NCBI GenBank assembly: GCA_964571235.1
Contig: CAZNAI010000010.1
Location: forward strand, 251,347-315,346
Length of the DNA: 64,000 nt
Source: JACRAV01 sp964571235
GTDB taxonomy: Bacteria; Zixibacteria; MSB-5A5; GN15; FEB-12
Direction: 5' to 3'
The notes under the pieces were generated by a model. That model saw only the letters and a list, made by a program, of their open reading frames with translations, had not been told where the DNA came from and searched no databases. Shown piece by piece: positions 15,664-24,427 of the stretch (within the stretch, counting starts at the first letter, position 1; each line of letters starts with the position of its first letter). The position numbers and the translations under genes were made by a program.

Positions 15664-17094
15664 TTATTTTGAAGCGTTGAGATTATAGTCTTTGATCTTA
15701 TATAAGAGAGAACGGTAGGAGATCTTGAGAATTTCGGCGGCTTTGCGGCGGTTCCAGTTGGTCTTTTGAAGCACCTCGGCGATGAGCCGTTTTTCTTCAG
15801 ACGCGATCGTTTTGCCAACCCGATTCTTCAGCGCGAAATCGGGCGACTGATCCCCCTGAACCGGGATAGCCATGTGGCCACCGTGTTCGTAAGCAGAATA
15901 CGGCGTGGCAGTCGTGAGCGGTATTCGTTGCGAGGCGGCGGTGATGAGTTCGGCTATGATCGCCTCATCGCTTCGCACGACAACTTGCTTGATCATATTC
16001 TCAAGCTGGCGGACGTTCCCCGGCCAATCGAAGGCGACCAGGCGGTTCATCGTGTCAGCCGAAAGTGGCTTGGGATCACGCTGGTAAACGGCGCTGTACT
16101 TGCCGACAAAGTGCTCGACCAACAGCGGGACATCCTCGCGTCGGTCGCGAAGCGGCGGCAAGAACAAACTGATTTCATTCAGGCGATAAAACAAGTCGTC
16201 GCGGAAACTCCGCTCGGCAATGGCCAATTCCAGATTTCGGTTGGTTGCGCAGATGATTCGCACATCCACATGAATATTCGTGACACCACCCACCCGGACG
16301 AATTCTTGTTGTTCGAGCACCTGCAGAAGTTTCGACTGCAATTCCAACGGCATGTCGCCGATTTCATCTAAGAAGATCGTCCCTTTGTTGGCGATTTCGA
16401 ATCGTCCCTGCTTGGTCTTATGGGCCCCGGTGAACGCTCCTTTTTCGTAACCGAACAGCTCGGCCTCAAGCAGATCACGAGGAATAGCCGCGCAGTTTAC
16501 CTTGACAAACTCATGATTACGACGGCCCGATAGCGTGTGGAGCATGCGGGAGGCAATTTCTTTACCAGTCCCCGATTCGCCGCGAATTAGTACCGTCAAC
16601 TCCGATGGCGCAACTTGCTCAATAATCGTCTTTACGCGCATCATCAAATCAGAATCACCAATGAACGCACTATAGTTGTTACGAACTTGAAGTTCCCGAT
16701 TCAGCCGGGTGACCTCGCCGCGCAGTTTGATCCGTTCTATGACGCCGGCGATGTGAATCTCCACTTCGTTTGGCTCAAGCGGTTTGGTGATAAACTCAGC
16801 GGCCCCGAGTTTCATCGACTGCACCACATACTCGGTTTCGGCATGACCGGAAATCATGATGACTTCAGGTCGGTTTTCCAGTTTGGCGAGCTTCTCGAGA
16901 ATCTCAAGCCCCGAGATACCAGGCATTCGAATATCCAAGAGGATCAGCTCAGGCTTTTCGGTGGTGACCATCTGAAGCCCCTCGGAACCATCGTGAGCCG
17001 ACACAAAGTTAAACTTCGGCAACCCCTCCTTGAGGATCTGGTGGACCCAGGGGTCGTCGTCTATGATTAGTATTTTGATCTTCTCGGTTGGCAT
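15664..17094 (-). CDS. NtrC-family sigma-54-dependent response regulator
   Basis: 476 aa. Receiver domain ~1-125 with phospho-acceptor Asp54 (LILLDIRMPG) and switch Lys104 (ITKP). The AAA+ domain (~142-380) has Walker A GESGTGKE (~172-179), an intact sigma-54 contact loop GAFTGA (~219-224), Walker B FLDE and arginine-finger region FRDDLFYRL. A Fis-type HTH is at the C-terminus (NWNRRKAAEILKISYRSLLY). It activates sigma-54 promoters when phosphorylated. It lies downstream of two histidine kinases in the same operon, the likely partners. The sigma-54-like promoter of the flagellin gene is a candidate target. Confidence 0.95.
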   Translation of the reverse strand: MPTEKIKILIIDDDPWVHQILKEGLPKFNFVSAHDGSEGLQMVTTEKPELILLDIRMPGISGLEILEKLAKLENRPEVIMISGHAETEYVVQSMKLGAAEFITKPLEPNEVEIHIAGVIERIKLRGEVTRLNRELQVRNNYSAFIGDSDLMMRVKTIIEQVAPSELTVLIRGESGTGKEIASRMLHTLSGRRNHEFVKVNCAAIPRDLLEAELFGYEKGAFTGAHKTKQGRFEIANKGTIFLDEIGDMPLELQSKLLQVLEQQEFVRVGGVTNIHVDVRIICATNRNLELAIAERSFRDDLFYRLNEISLFLPPLRDRREDVPLLVEHFVGKYSAVYQRDPKPLSADTMNRLVAFDWPGNVRQLENMIKQVVVRSDEAIIAELITAASQRIPLTTATPYSAYEHGGHMAIPVQGDQSPDFALKNRVGKTIASEEKRLIAEVLQKTNWNRRKAAEILKISYRSLLYKIKDYNLNASK

Positions 17095-17189
17095 AACTGT
17101 CTGCCTTAAACTCCGTTAAGTATCGACAACGGGAGCGGATAATCAAGCTGAATTTGAGAAGTTTTGCGGTTTTCCCGCAACATTGTGCA

Positions 17190-19334
17190 TTATTCGGCCG
17201 GGGTGTAGGGGAAGTACACGGTGAAACAGGCTCCTTTCCCTTCCTCGGACTCGACCCGCACCGTGCCATTGTGGGCGCTCATGATCCGGTCAACCACCGC
17301 CAGCCCAAGCCCGGTGCCAGTGTCTTTGGTAGTGAAATACCTGTCAAACACTCGTGAGAGGTGTTCCTTCTTTATCCCGGCACCGGAGTCTATAACTTTG
17401 ATCGCGAGATAGTCGGATTTCTTGTGCTCGGGCCGCTCGACCAGCCCTCGCACGGTCAGTGTGCCGCCGTTCGGCATGGCGTCGAGGGCATTGAGGAATA
17501 AGTTCAAAAACATTTCGATCAGTTGGTTCTTGTTGGCAATGATTTCCCAGTTGGCGCTGGCGAATTCAGAGGCGAAGCTGACATGGCGCTTGCGAAGGTC
17601 CTGAGAAATCAACTCGCCGACCCGGGCGATTGTCTGGCGCATATCAAGGGTTGTGGTCTCATACCGATTCGGATTGGAGAAATCAACAAGCTCACGGACC
17701 AGTTCGTTCATACGGTGGACTTCGTCTTCGAGACCTTTGAGCATCGGCAGTTCAGTGAGTAGCTCGGGGTGACGTTGCCAGAGAATCGACATACTTCCGC
17801 GGATCGAGTTGAGCGGACGGCGCAGGTCGTGGGAAATTTCAGAGATCATGCTTCCCATAGTGAGCAATCGGGTTGAGTTGACAAGCGCCCGTTCCCGTTC
17901 AAATAATACAGCCGATTGCGATATGACTAACCGGGCAAGAGAGATGTCTTCGTCGCTGTACCCATGCTCGGCCGAACTTCCCAAACAGAGCAAATACGCC
18001 GGCGCATTTCCACGATAGATGGGAATAGCCATAAAGGCGCCACCCGGTTTCGGATAGAGATGATGCTCTTCCATTCGACTGGAGAGCTTACGAGAAAGGA
18101 CTGCGACACTTTCCAGGTCGGCGTTGGTAATCGACAGATCGGCGATTGTCACTGCCTCCACCGGCACTTTCGACAAATCGATCTTTCCCGATTCGGTCAA
18201 CGGGAGTTTGTCAGCGCCGGTAGCCCCTTCGGGCACGAGTGTTCCGCTTTCCCGGTTCCAGGTAAACCAAACGGCATAGTCGATCGGGAATATGCGGCGG
18301 AGTTTTGATACCAACAGCTCGCGGAATTTTCCGACCGATCCCAACGTATGCATCTGCAGAGAGATTTCGTGCAGGATTTCAAATTCGATCAACCGACGGC
18401 GGCTTTTTTCAAACTGGTTGGCGTCATCGACCGCCACTGCCGCCTGCGAGGCAAACGTGCTCAACAGCCGCAGGTCGTCTTCGGAAAACGGCGTTCTCCC
18501 CTGCTTGTTGGCCATATTAATCACGCCCAAAACGGAGTTCTTTATTCTCAGCGGCACGCATAGCATCGAAGCCGCGCCGTATTTTTCTTTGTTGGTGCGC
18601 TTAAAGCGCGGATCGCTCTCGACATCGGCAATGACGAGCGGCTCGCCCGACTTTGCGACATATCCCGCAATCGATTCGCCGACGGGAAGACGAGTCTGCG
18701 CGACGACATCCGGCTCAAGTCCGATCGCGGCGGCGACTCGCAGAAATTCTTTGTGCTCGTCCAACAACATGATCGAGCCGACCTGCGCCTCCGTTACTGT
18801 TGCGGCGAGCACAACAATTTGCCGCAAGAGGTCGTTGAGATTGGTCGATGATCCGATTGACTTGCCGGCCTCGTAGAGGGCGTCGAGTTCATCCAGCCGC
18901 CGCTTTAGGATAAAATTGCTCAGTTTGAGTTCCTCAAGCAGACGCGCTTCGGCCAGTTCAGCCCGTCTTTTTTCAAGCGCACGGCGAACCGCTAACGCCA
19001 GATAGGCAAACTCAACCGGTTTGAGCAGATAATCGTAGGCGCCTTTATTGATCGCTTCGAGGGCAGTTTCAAGCGACGCGTAGCCGGTCATCAAAATGAC
19101 CGGAATAGCGGGATCTCTTTCTTTGACAAGGCGGAGAATCTCCAAGCCGTCGGGACCGGCCATCTTAATGTCGGAGATTACCAAATCGATACGGTCACGT
19201 CCAAGCTGGGCCACCGCATCTGCAGAATTCTGAAATGCCTCGACCCGATACCCTTCGCCGCTCAAGAGCGCCGACAGCGAATCGCACATTCGCTTTTCAT
19301 CGTCGATGATGACAATTTTCTCAGACAATGACAT
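17190..19334 (-). CDS. Hybrid-type sensor: REC-GAF-GAF-like-HisKA-HATPase histidine kinase
   Basis: 714 aa. An N-terminal receiver (Asp55, LVISDIKMAG; KP at ~105) is followed by a helix, a GAF domain (~150-305; VGSIMLLDEHKEFLRVAAAI), a second GAF-like region (~315-485), HisKA with His502 (ISEISHDLRRPLNSIRG) and HATPase_c (DSGAGIKKEHLSRVFDRYFT, GTGLGLAVV). No membrane span was seen, so it is cytosolic. Its own receiver may take input from the upstream kinase. It overlaps the preceding kinase gene by 14 bp and precedes the NtrC-type regulator by 95 bp, suggesting a three-protein phosphorelay. Confidence 0.92.
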   Translation of the reverse strand: MSLSEKIVIIDDEKRMCDSLSALLSGEGYRVEAFQNSADAVAQLGRDRIDLVISDIKMAGPDGLEILRLVKERDPAIPVILMTGYASLETALEAINKGAYDYLLKPVEFAYLALAVRRALEKRRAELAEARLLEELKLSNFILKRRLDELDALYEAGKSIGSSTNLNDLLRQIVVLAATVTEAQVGSIMLLDEHKEFLRVAAAIGLEPDVVAQTRLPVGESIAGYVAKSGEPLVIADVESDPRFKRTNKEKYGAASMLCVPLRIKNSVLGVINMANKQGRTPFSEDDLRLLSTFASQAAVAVDDANQFEKSRRRLIEFEILHEISLQMHTLGSVGKFRELLVSKLRRIFPIDYAVWFTWNRESGTLVPEGATGADKLPLTESGKIDLSKVPVEAVTIADLSITNADLESVAVLSRKLSSRMEEHHLYPKPGGAFMAIPIYRGNAPAYLLCLGSSAEHGYSDEDISLARLVISQSAVLFERERALVNSTRLLTMGSMISEISHDLRRPLNSIRGSMSILWQRHPELLTELPMLKGLEDEVHRMNELVRELVDFSNPNRYETTTLDMRQTIARVGELISQDLRKRHVSFASEFASANWEIIANKNQLIEMFLNLFLNALDAMPNGGTLTVRGLVERPEHKKSDYLAIKVIDSGAGIKKEHLSRVFDRYFTTKDTGTGLGLAVVDRIMSAHNGTVRVESEEGKGACFTVYFPYTPAE

Positions 19335-20733
19335 CGCTGGAATCTATCGCTTTCTGTTCCGGTAAGCGTATCTCAAAACAGCCGCCCGGATTGAGATTCT
19401 TAAATGTTATCGACCCATTGTGGGACTTCACTATCCCCCAGCAGACCGACAGTCCCAGACCTGTGCCCTGGCCAGGATCTTTGGTGGTGAAAAACGGCTC
19501 AAATATTCTCGGCACCACTTCCGGCGGTATGCCGGGACCGGTGTCGCAAAAATCAATGACCACCGCCTGGTTATCACGGCGCACACTCACAGTCAGCCGC
19601 CCGCCGGCGGACATTGCATCACGAGCGTTGATGATGATATTGAGAAAAACCTGCTTAAGACTCTCGGCCGATCCCTCTACCCGGATCGGACAGCCGCTGA
19701 ACTGTCGCTCGACTTTGATATTGGCGGTGGTCAACTGGCGGTCGGTTAACTCAAGCACTGAGTTCACTACCTTGCAAACTTCGACCGGTTCAAAGAGCGC
19801 TCCGCCGCCACGGTTCATTTCCAGAAGCTGTTTGACGATCCGCGCGATTCGGTCGATCTCGTCGCCAACGACACCTATATACTGATTGGTCTTGTCTGAT
19901 GCCTCTTTTGATTCGATTTCTTTGCGAGTGAGCAGGAGGTAGTTTTTGATGATACCCAGCGGGTTGTTTACCTCGTGCGCTACTTTGGCCGACATCTCAC
20001 CCAGCGCCGCCAATTTTTCAGTGTGTACTAACTGTTGTTGTGCCGAACGGAGTTGAGCGGTCGCCTGTCGTTCGCTGTCGTACAGGCGGGCGTTTTCAAT
20101 CGCAACCGCGATCTGATTGGCCAAAATCGAGAGAAACTCGATATCGTCCTCGCGAAATGGTGAACTCGAAATCCGATCGGAGAGCAGAAAGACACCCGTC
20201 AACCGCGTTTGATATATCAAAGGAACCGCGATACCCGGAGAGAATTTGCTAAGAATCGAAATCTCCTCCGGCCCCGCTACATCCTTAAGCAGTTCTTCGG
20301 TTGGCACAGGTCGGTTCAATCGGCGGAGATACCCAGCCAGCCGCGAGTCAGCCGAGATCCGTTCTTCGGGCAAGGGCAAATCGCCCGACCCTTTAGCTTT
20401 TGCCAAATAGAAACTGTCGGAGTTTCCTTCGCGCGAAAGAAAGATCGCCGCTTTCAGCGCCGCGACTTGGCCCAAGCAGGTGAATATGAATGTATCAAGA
20501 AGGGTCTGGTAATCAAGAACAGAGTTGAAATTCCTGCTGATCTCAAAGACCGTATACAGATCAAAGATCTTCCGCTTGAGCTGGCGATTCGTCTCGCTCA
20601 GCAAAAGAAGTTTCTCTTCGAGTTCTCCCTGTAACTTGGCAACAGAAGCCGCCGGCTTGGATTGGAGCCGGGGCTTGCGAGCCGAACGGGGCGATATGTT
20701 GTCTGCCGTCTTCCTTGGCATTCGGGGCGTCAT
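19321..20733 (-). CDS. Cytosolic GAF-domain histidine kinase
   Basis: 470 aa. A basic, low-complexity N-terminus, a coiled coil (~30-60), a GAF domain (~65-215; ISILSKFSPGIAVPLIYQTR), HisKA with His253 (GEMSAKVAHEVNNPLGIIKN) and HATPase_c with N box NIIINARDAM and G boxes DTGPGIPPE and GTGLGLSVC. NtrB-like in its H box. No membrane segment. Its ATG overlaps the folC stop codon (ATGA), so it is translationally coupled. It probably phosphorylates the REC-GAF kinase and/or the NtrC-type regulator encoded downstream. Confidence 0.92.
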   Translation of the reverse strand: MTPRMPRKTADNISPRSARKPRLQSKPAASVAKLQGELEEKLLLLSETNRQLKRKIFDLYTVFEISRNFNSVLDYQTLLDTFIFTCLGQVAALKAAIFLSREGNSDSFYLAKAKGSGDLPLPEERISADSRLAGYLRRLNRPVPTEELLKDVAGPEEISILSKFSPGIAVPLIYQTRLTGVFLLSDRISSSPFREDDIEFLSILANQIAVAIENARLYDSERQATAQLRSAQQQLVHTEKLAALGEMSAKVAHEVNNPLGIIKNYLLLTRKEIESKEASDKTNQYIGVVGDEIDRIARIVKQLLEMNRGGGALFEPVEVCKVVNSVLELTDRQLTTANIKVERQFSGCPIRVEGSAESLKQVFLNIIINARDAMSAGGRLTVSVRRDNQAVVIDFCDTGPGIPPEVVPRIFEPFFTTKDPGQGTGLGLSVCWGIVKSHNGSITFKNLNPGGCFEIRLPEQKAIDSSDVIV

Positions 20734-22006
20734 GCTTTGTTATATCGGCCGAGATACTCTCCAACAAGATAGTGCGAACCGACCACAGGAATAATATCGC
20801 GACGGCCAGCCGGTTTGACAAGGGTGCTCCAGGCCTCGTGAAGGCTCTTGCAGGAATGCACTTTCACTCCGCGAAAGTTGATTTTCCGAAGGAAATCCTT
20901 CAGGGGTACCGAGCGATGTGTCGAGAGCGGGACTAACCAGTACCCCGACGCGATCGCCGAAAGGGCATCGAACATCAGTTGATGCTCTTTCTTCTGCACG
21001 AATCCGACAATCATCGGGACCTTTCGGCCCGGGTATAGTCGAGAGAATGTTTGTGCAAAAGCACTTGCGCCGGCGGCGTTGTGGCAGACATCTAGTATGA
21101 CGGTCGCGCCACTTCCTTGCGTGAGCGATTGAAAACGGCCGCGCCATTCAGCGGTGGCGATCCCTCGCTTGATGGTGCTTACCGGCAAACGCAATCCCTC
21201 GCCTTTGAGAACCGCCAATGTCTCCAGCGCCACCGCGGCATTTTTCAATTGATGTTCACCGGCAAGCGATGGCCGAAGGTTCTTTATTCGTAGTGCCGGT
21301 GACTCAAAGCTCAGCTTGCCGCCTGCAACATCAAGTGTTGCTCGTCCACCGCCGGTCAACGTTAATGGAGCTAAGCGTTGGGCGGCAATGTCACGGAGAG
21401 TCCGTTCTGCAGGTTTGGGTAGTAGTCCGAGAACGTGAGGTACCCCCGGTTTGATGATCCCGCCTTTTTCGGCGGCGATCTTTTCAAGCGTGTCGCCGAG
21501 AATTTCCATGTGATCGAAGCTGATATCGGTCGTGACCGTTACCAGCGGCGTCAGCACATTGGTTGCGTCCAGACGCCCCCCGAGGCCAACCTCGATAACG
21601 GCTATATCAACTTTGCGCCTTGCGAAGTGATCAAACGCCAGCGCAGTGACTACTTCGAAAAAAGTGAGTTTTTTTTTACGATTATGGCGCGATGCCGGTC
21701 GACAAACGCGGCGACTGACTGGCGGGGGATCAACGCGCCATCGACGGTAACTCGTTCGCGAAAATCGACCAGATGCGGCGAGGTGTACAGACCTGTTTTG
21801 ACTCCGGCTGATCGCAGAACGGAAGCGAGCATGGCCGAGGTTGATCCTTTGCCGTTGGTGCCGCCGATATGGATAGTCGGATACTGGTCTTGTGGTGAGC
21901 CGATCGACACCAGAAAAGTCCGAATATTTTCAAGCCCCAGTTTCATCCCGAAAAATTCACGCGAAAGAATGAACTTCTCAGCCTGTGCGTACGAGTGTTT
22001 CTTCAT
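20730..22006 (-). CDS. folC: Bifunctional folylpolyglutamate/dihydrofolate synthase, split by a -1 frameshift
   Basis: Adds glutamates to folates. The gene lies in two frames. The first (22006 to ~21669) gives 113 residues with the ATP loop IHIGGTNGKGSTSAM. The second resumes LTFFEVVTALAFDHFARRKV and IEVGLGGRLDATNVLTPL and runs to 20730. Joined by a -1 shift the protein is ~425 aa, normal for FolC, with no sequence missing. The shift falls on an A9 run containing the in-frame heptamer A-AAA-AAC. Without the shift translation stops six codons later. The start is 22006: its ATG overlaps the accD stop (ATGA). It may be programmed, rescued by slippage, a true pseudogene or a sequencing error. Confidence 0.85.
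21668..21677 (-). other. A9 homopolymer with -1 slippery heptamer inside folC
   Basis: Read on the minus strand the codons are GTA AAA AAA AAC TCA. The last seven bases before TCA are A-AAA-AAC, an X-XXY-YYZ heptamer in the correct phase. Slipping back one base gives GTA AAA AAA AAA CTC and restores the FolC frame. A hairpin TGCGC/GCGCA begins ~22 nt downstream, further than the usual 5-9 nt. Confidence 0.6.
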
Positions 22007-22848
22007 CGCGGGCTCCACATAAAGTTGAGCAGGCGGACGATAGTATCGCGAAGATCCTTGCGGTCGACGATCTTGTCAAGAAAGCCCTTATCAAGAAAGA
22101 ACTCCGACGACTGAAACCCCTCGGGAAGTTCCTGGCCAATCGTCTGCTGAATCACGCGCGGCCCGGCGAAACCGAGCAGAGCTTTCGGCTCAGCGATAAT
22201 GACATCGCCCAGCGAAGCATACGACGCCATCACACCGGCAGTGGTCGGGTGCGTGAGGACAGAGATATATGGGAGTTTCTTGTCGGCCAGCACAGCCAGC
22301 AATCCCGATGTTTTCGCCATTTGCATCAGCGAAAGAATACCTTCCTGCATCCGAGCGCCGCCGGAACAAGAAACGACAATTAACGGGATTTCCTTTTCAA
22401 TCGCTCTCTCGATGGAACGGGCAACTTTTTCGCCGACGACTGACCCCATCGATCCACCGATGAATGAAAAATCCATGATCGCAAATGAGACGGGAATTCC
22501 GTCCATTTTCCCAAGTCCGCAGAACAGCCCCTCGCTTCCGCCCGAGGCCTCGTAGGCGGCTTTCAGTCGGTCGGGGTATTTCTTGGAGTCTTTGAATTTG
22601 AGCGGATCGGTCGAGGCCAAATTCGAGTCGAACTCCTCAAGATAGCCATCGTCGAGCAAAATCGAAATGTACCGCTGAGCTGGAATCCGAAAATGATAGT
22701 TGCACTTGGGGCAGACCCAAAGGAGTTCTTCCATCTTTTTGGAATAGAAAATCTCCCCGCACGACTGGCACTTGGTCCAGAGGCCCTCGGGCATTGCTTT
22801 CTTTTCCTGCGAGATGAGGCCGGTCTTGGCTTTTCTAAACCATTCCAT
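22003..22848 (-). CDS. accD: Acetyl-CoA carboxylase carboxyltransferase, beta subunit
   Basis: 281 aa, typical length. Works with AccA to move the carboxyl group from biotin-carrier protein to acetyl-CoA, the first step of fatty acid synthesis. The N-terminal zinc ribbon is CQSCGEIF with CPKCNYHF (four Cys, ~27-49). The crotonase-like core has MDFSFIGGSMGSVVGEK, SCSGGARMQEG and AYASLGDVIIAEPKALLGFA with GPRVIQQT. accA is not in the window. Upstream of folC, coupled by ATGA, an arrangement also found in other bacteria. Confidence 0.96.
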   Translation of the reverse strand: MEWFRKAKTGLISQEKKAMPEGLWTKCQSCGEIFYSKKMEELLWVCPKCNYHFRIPAQRYISILLDDGYLEEFDSNLASTDPLKFKDSKKYPDRLKAAYEASGGSEGLFCGLGKMDGIPVSFAIMDFSFIGGSMGSVVGEKVARSIERAIEKEIPLIVVSCSGGARMQEGILSLMQMAKTSGLLAVLADKKLPYISVLTHPTTAGVMASYASLGDVIIAEPKALLGFAGPRVIQQTIGQELPEGFQSSEFFLDKGFLDKIVDRKDLRDTIVRLLNFMWSPR

Positions 22849-22865
22849 ACGAAAACTGGCGCCTC

Positions 22866-23336
22866 TTATGTCAGATACCGAACCATCACCAGTGCGTCTT
22901 CAAGCGGTCTTCGATAATAACGCGCTCGGGTGTAAAGTCCGGTGAATCCTTCCCGTTCGTAAAAAGCCCGGGCGCCCTGATTGGACACGCGGACCTCAAG
23001 TAATATCATCGCACACTTGTGCTTGACTGCGACCTCTAAGATACGGTTAAGCAGGCGGCTGGCAACAGATTTTCTTCGAAAAGGGGCGGTCACGGCGATA
23101 TTGGCAAGGTGCATGTCTCCGGCCGACAGCAAGATACAGGCGTAGGCGATAATCTCCCCGGACGCCTCTACCACCAGTCCGGTCCACTCCGGTTGCTCCA
23201 TGATATCGACAAATGATTGGCGCGGCCACGGGTCGGGGAAAATCTCGGTCTCCAACCGGACAATCGTCGCGATATCTGCATCGGTCATTTCCCGAATGGA
23301 AAGATCGAGCTCAGATGTTCTTGTGGCGCTGGTCAA
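22866..23336 (-). CDS. rimI: Ribosomal protein S18-alanine N-acetyltransferase (RimI-like GNAT)
   Basis: ~156 aa. The GNAT fold has the acetyl-CoA loop in VTAPFRRKSVASRLLNRILE (a variant of RxxGxA), and ARAFYEREGFTGLYTRARYY near the end, typical of RimI. It directly follows tsaB, the classic tsaE-tsaB-rimI order. Start uncertain: the TTG at 23336 has AGGCGGA 9 nt upstream and overlaps tsaB by 26 bp; ATG at 23288 would shorten it. An in-frame extension to 23444 lies inside tsaB and is unlikely. Confidence 0.88.
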   Translation of the reverse strand: MTSATRTSELDLSIREMTDADIATIVRLETEIFPDPWPRQSFVDIMEQPEWTGLVVEASGEIIAYACILLSAGDMHLANIAVTAPFRRKSVASRLLNRILEVAVKHKCAMILLEVRVSNQGARAFYEREGFTGLYTRARYYRRPLEDALVMVRYLT

Positions 23337-23991
23337 ATCTGATTTCCGCCTGTGATTTTCCAAAGTAGAGCGGTTCGAGTGTGTCGAGACTGTCGCCGCC
23401 AGACGCAAGTCTTGGCTCACCGACCGAAAGAAAATCGGATGCATCGAATTCTATCGCGCTTAGTTGAACTCCGGCCTGTTCGGACAGGGCGGGTTCGACC
23501 GGACCGATACTCGCAAACCGATTCTGTCCAGCCTGAGACACAATCTCAGGCACAGTCATTGTTGTCACATCGGCCAGATCTAACTGACCATCGTTGATCC
23601 GGGCCACCAGGTACTCGCCTTTTCGCTGGAAGATAAGCACTCGTACTTCTTCGGGAGAATTCTGTAATCGGAGTGCGGCAATCTCAAAGAGCGACACGCC
23701 CACAACCGGGATATCAAGAGCCACCGCCATACCTTTCGCTACCGCAATCCCGACGCGGAGTCCGGTAAACGACCCCGGCCCGGTGCAAACAATGATCCCA
23801 CTGAGATCAATTGGTTGCATGCCGGACGAGGCAAAGAGATTTGATACTTTGCGCATGATCATCTGGCCGTGGGCCCGCTCGACTTCTTCAGATGACTTCA
23901 CCAACCGATCATCGCCGAACCTCACCGCCAATCGGAGAATCGACGATGACGTATCTATGGCCAACAGTCCAGTGTCATCGGGTGCACTCAT
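23311..23991 (-). CDS. tsaB: tRNA t6A biosynthesis protein TsaB
   Basis: 226 aa. An ASKHA-fold, protease-like scaffold that pairs with TsaD to make t6A37 in ANN-decoding tRNAs. Motifs are LLAIDTSSSILRLAV at the N-terminus and IVCTGPGSFTGLRVGIAVAK, diagnostic for the family. The start is set at 23991: ATG overlaps the tsaE stop (ATGA). The longer frame upstream is antisense-like extension inside tsaE. It lies between tsaE and rimI; tsaD and tsaC are not in the window. Confidence 0.95.
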   Translation of the reverse strand: MSAPDDTGLLAIDTSSSILRLAVRFGDDRLVKSSEEVERAHGQMIMRKVSNLFASSGMQPIDLSGIIVCTGPGSFTGLRVGIAVAKGMAVALDIPVVGVSLFEIAALRLQNSPEEVRVLIFQRKGEYLVARINDGQLDLADVTTMTVPEIVSQAGQNRFASIGPVEPALSEQAGVQLSAIEFDASDFLSVGEPRLASGGDSLDTLEPLYFGKSQAEIRFDQRHKNI

Positions 23992-24419
23992 ACGGCGACC
24001 AGCGAGATAGTTATCCCCCGCTCTCCCTCGGATATGATAGTGAACTCGACCCGGTAATATTTGAGCGGAAGGGCCTCGGCCGCCTTGTCGCCCCATTCAA
24101 GTACAACGACTCCGTCGCGATCCAGATAGTCGTCGTATCCGATCTCGACCAGTTCGTCCGGGTCCTCCATGCGATAGAGATCAAAGTGGTAAAGCGGTTT
24201 CTCGCCGGGGTATTCGTTGACTACGGTAAACGATGGTGAGTGGACACGATTAGCATCCAGACCGCGCCCTTCAACGAGACCACGTACAAAAACAGTCTTC
24301 CCCGCGCCCAGCGGCCCCACCAGCACGACCACATCGCCAGCGACAAATGATCTGGCCAGTTTCTTGGCCAGTTCGCGCGTTTGCTCCTCGGAGTGGGATG
24401 TTATCTGCAGGACATTCAT
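23988..24419 (-). CDS. tsaE: tRNA t6A biosynthesis ATPase TsaE
   Basis: 143 aa, normal size. The P-loop ATPase that drives turnover of the TsaB-TsaD complex. Walker A is GPLGAGKTVFVRGL; SPSFTVVNEYPGEKPLYHFD and YRMEDPDELVEIGYDDYL are family hallmarks, as is VVLEWGDKAAEALP. It is 8 bp after the porX-like gene and coupled to tsaB by ATGA. Confidence 0.96.
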   Translation of the reverse strand: MNVLQITSHSEEQTRELAKKLARSFVAGDVVVLVGPLGAGKTVFVRGLVEGRGLDANRVHSPSFTVVNEYPGEKPLYHFDLYRMEDPDELVEIGYDDYLDRDGVVVLEWGDKAAEALPLKYYRVEFTIISEGERGITISLVAV

Positions 24420-24427
24420 CGACGAGT

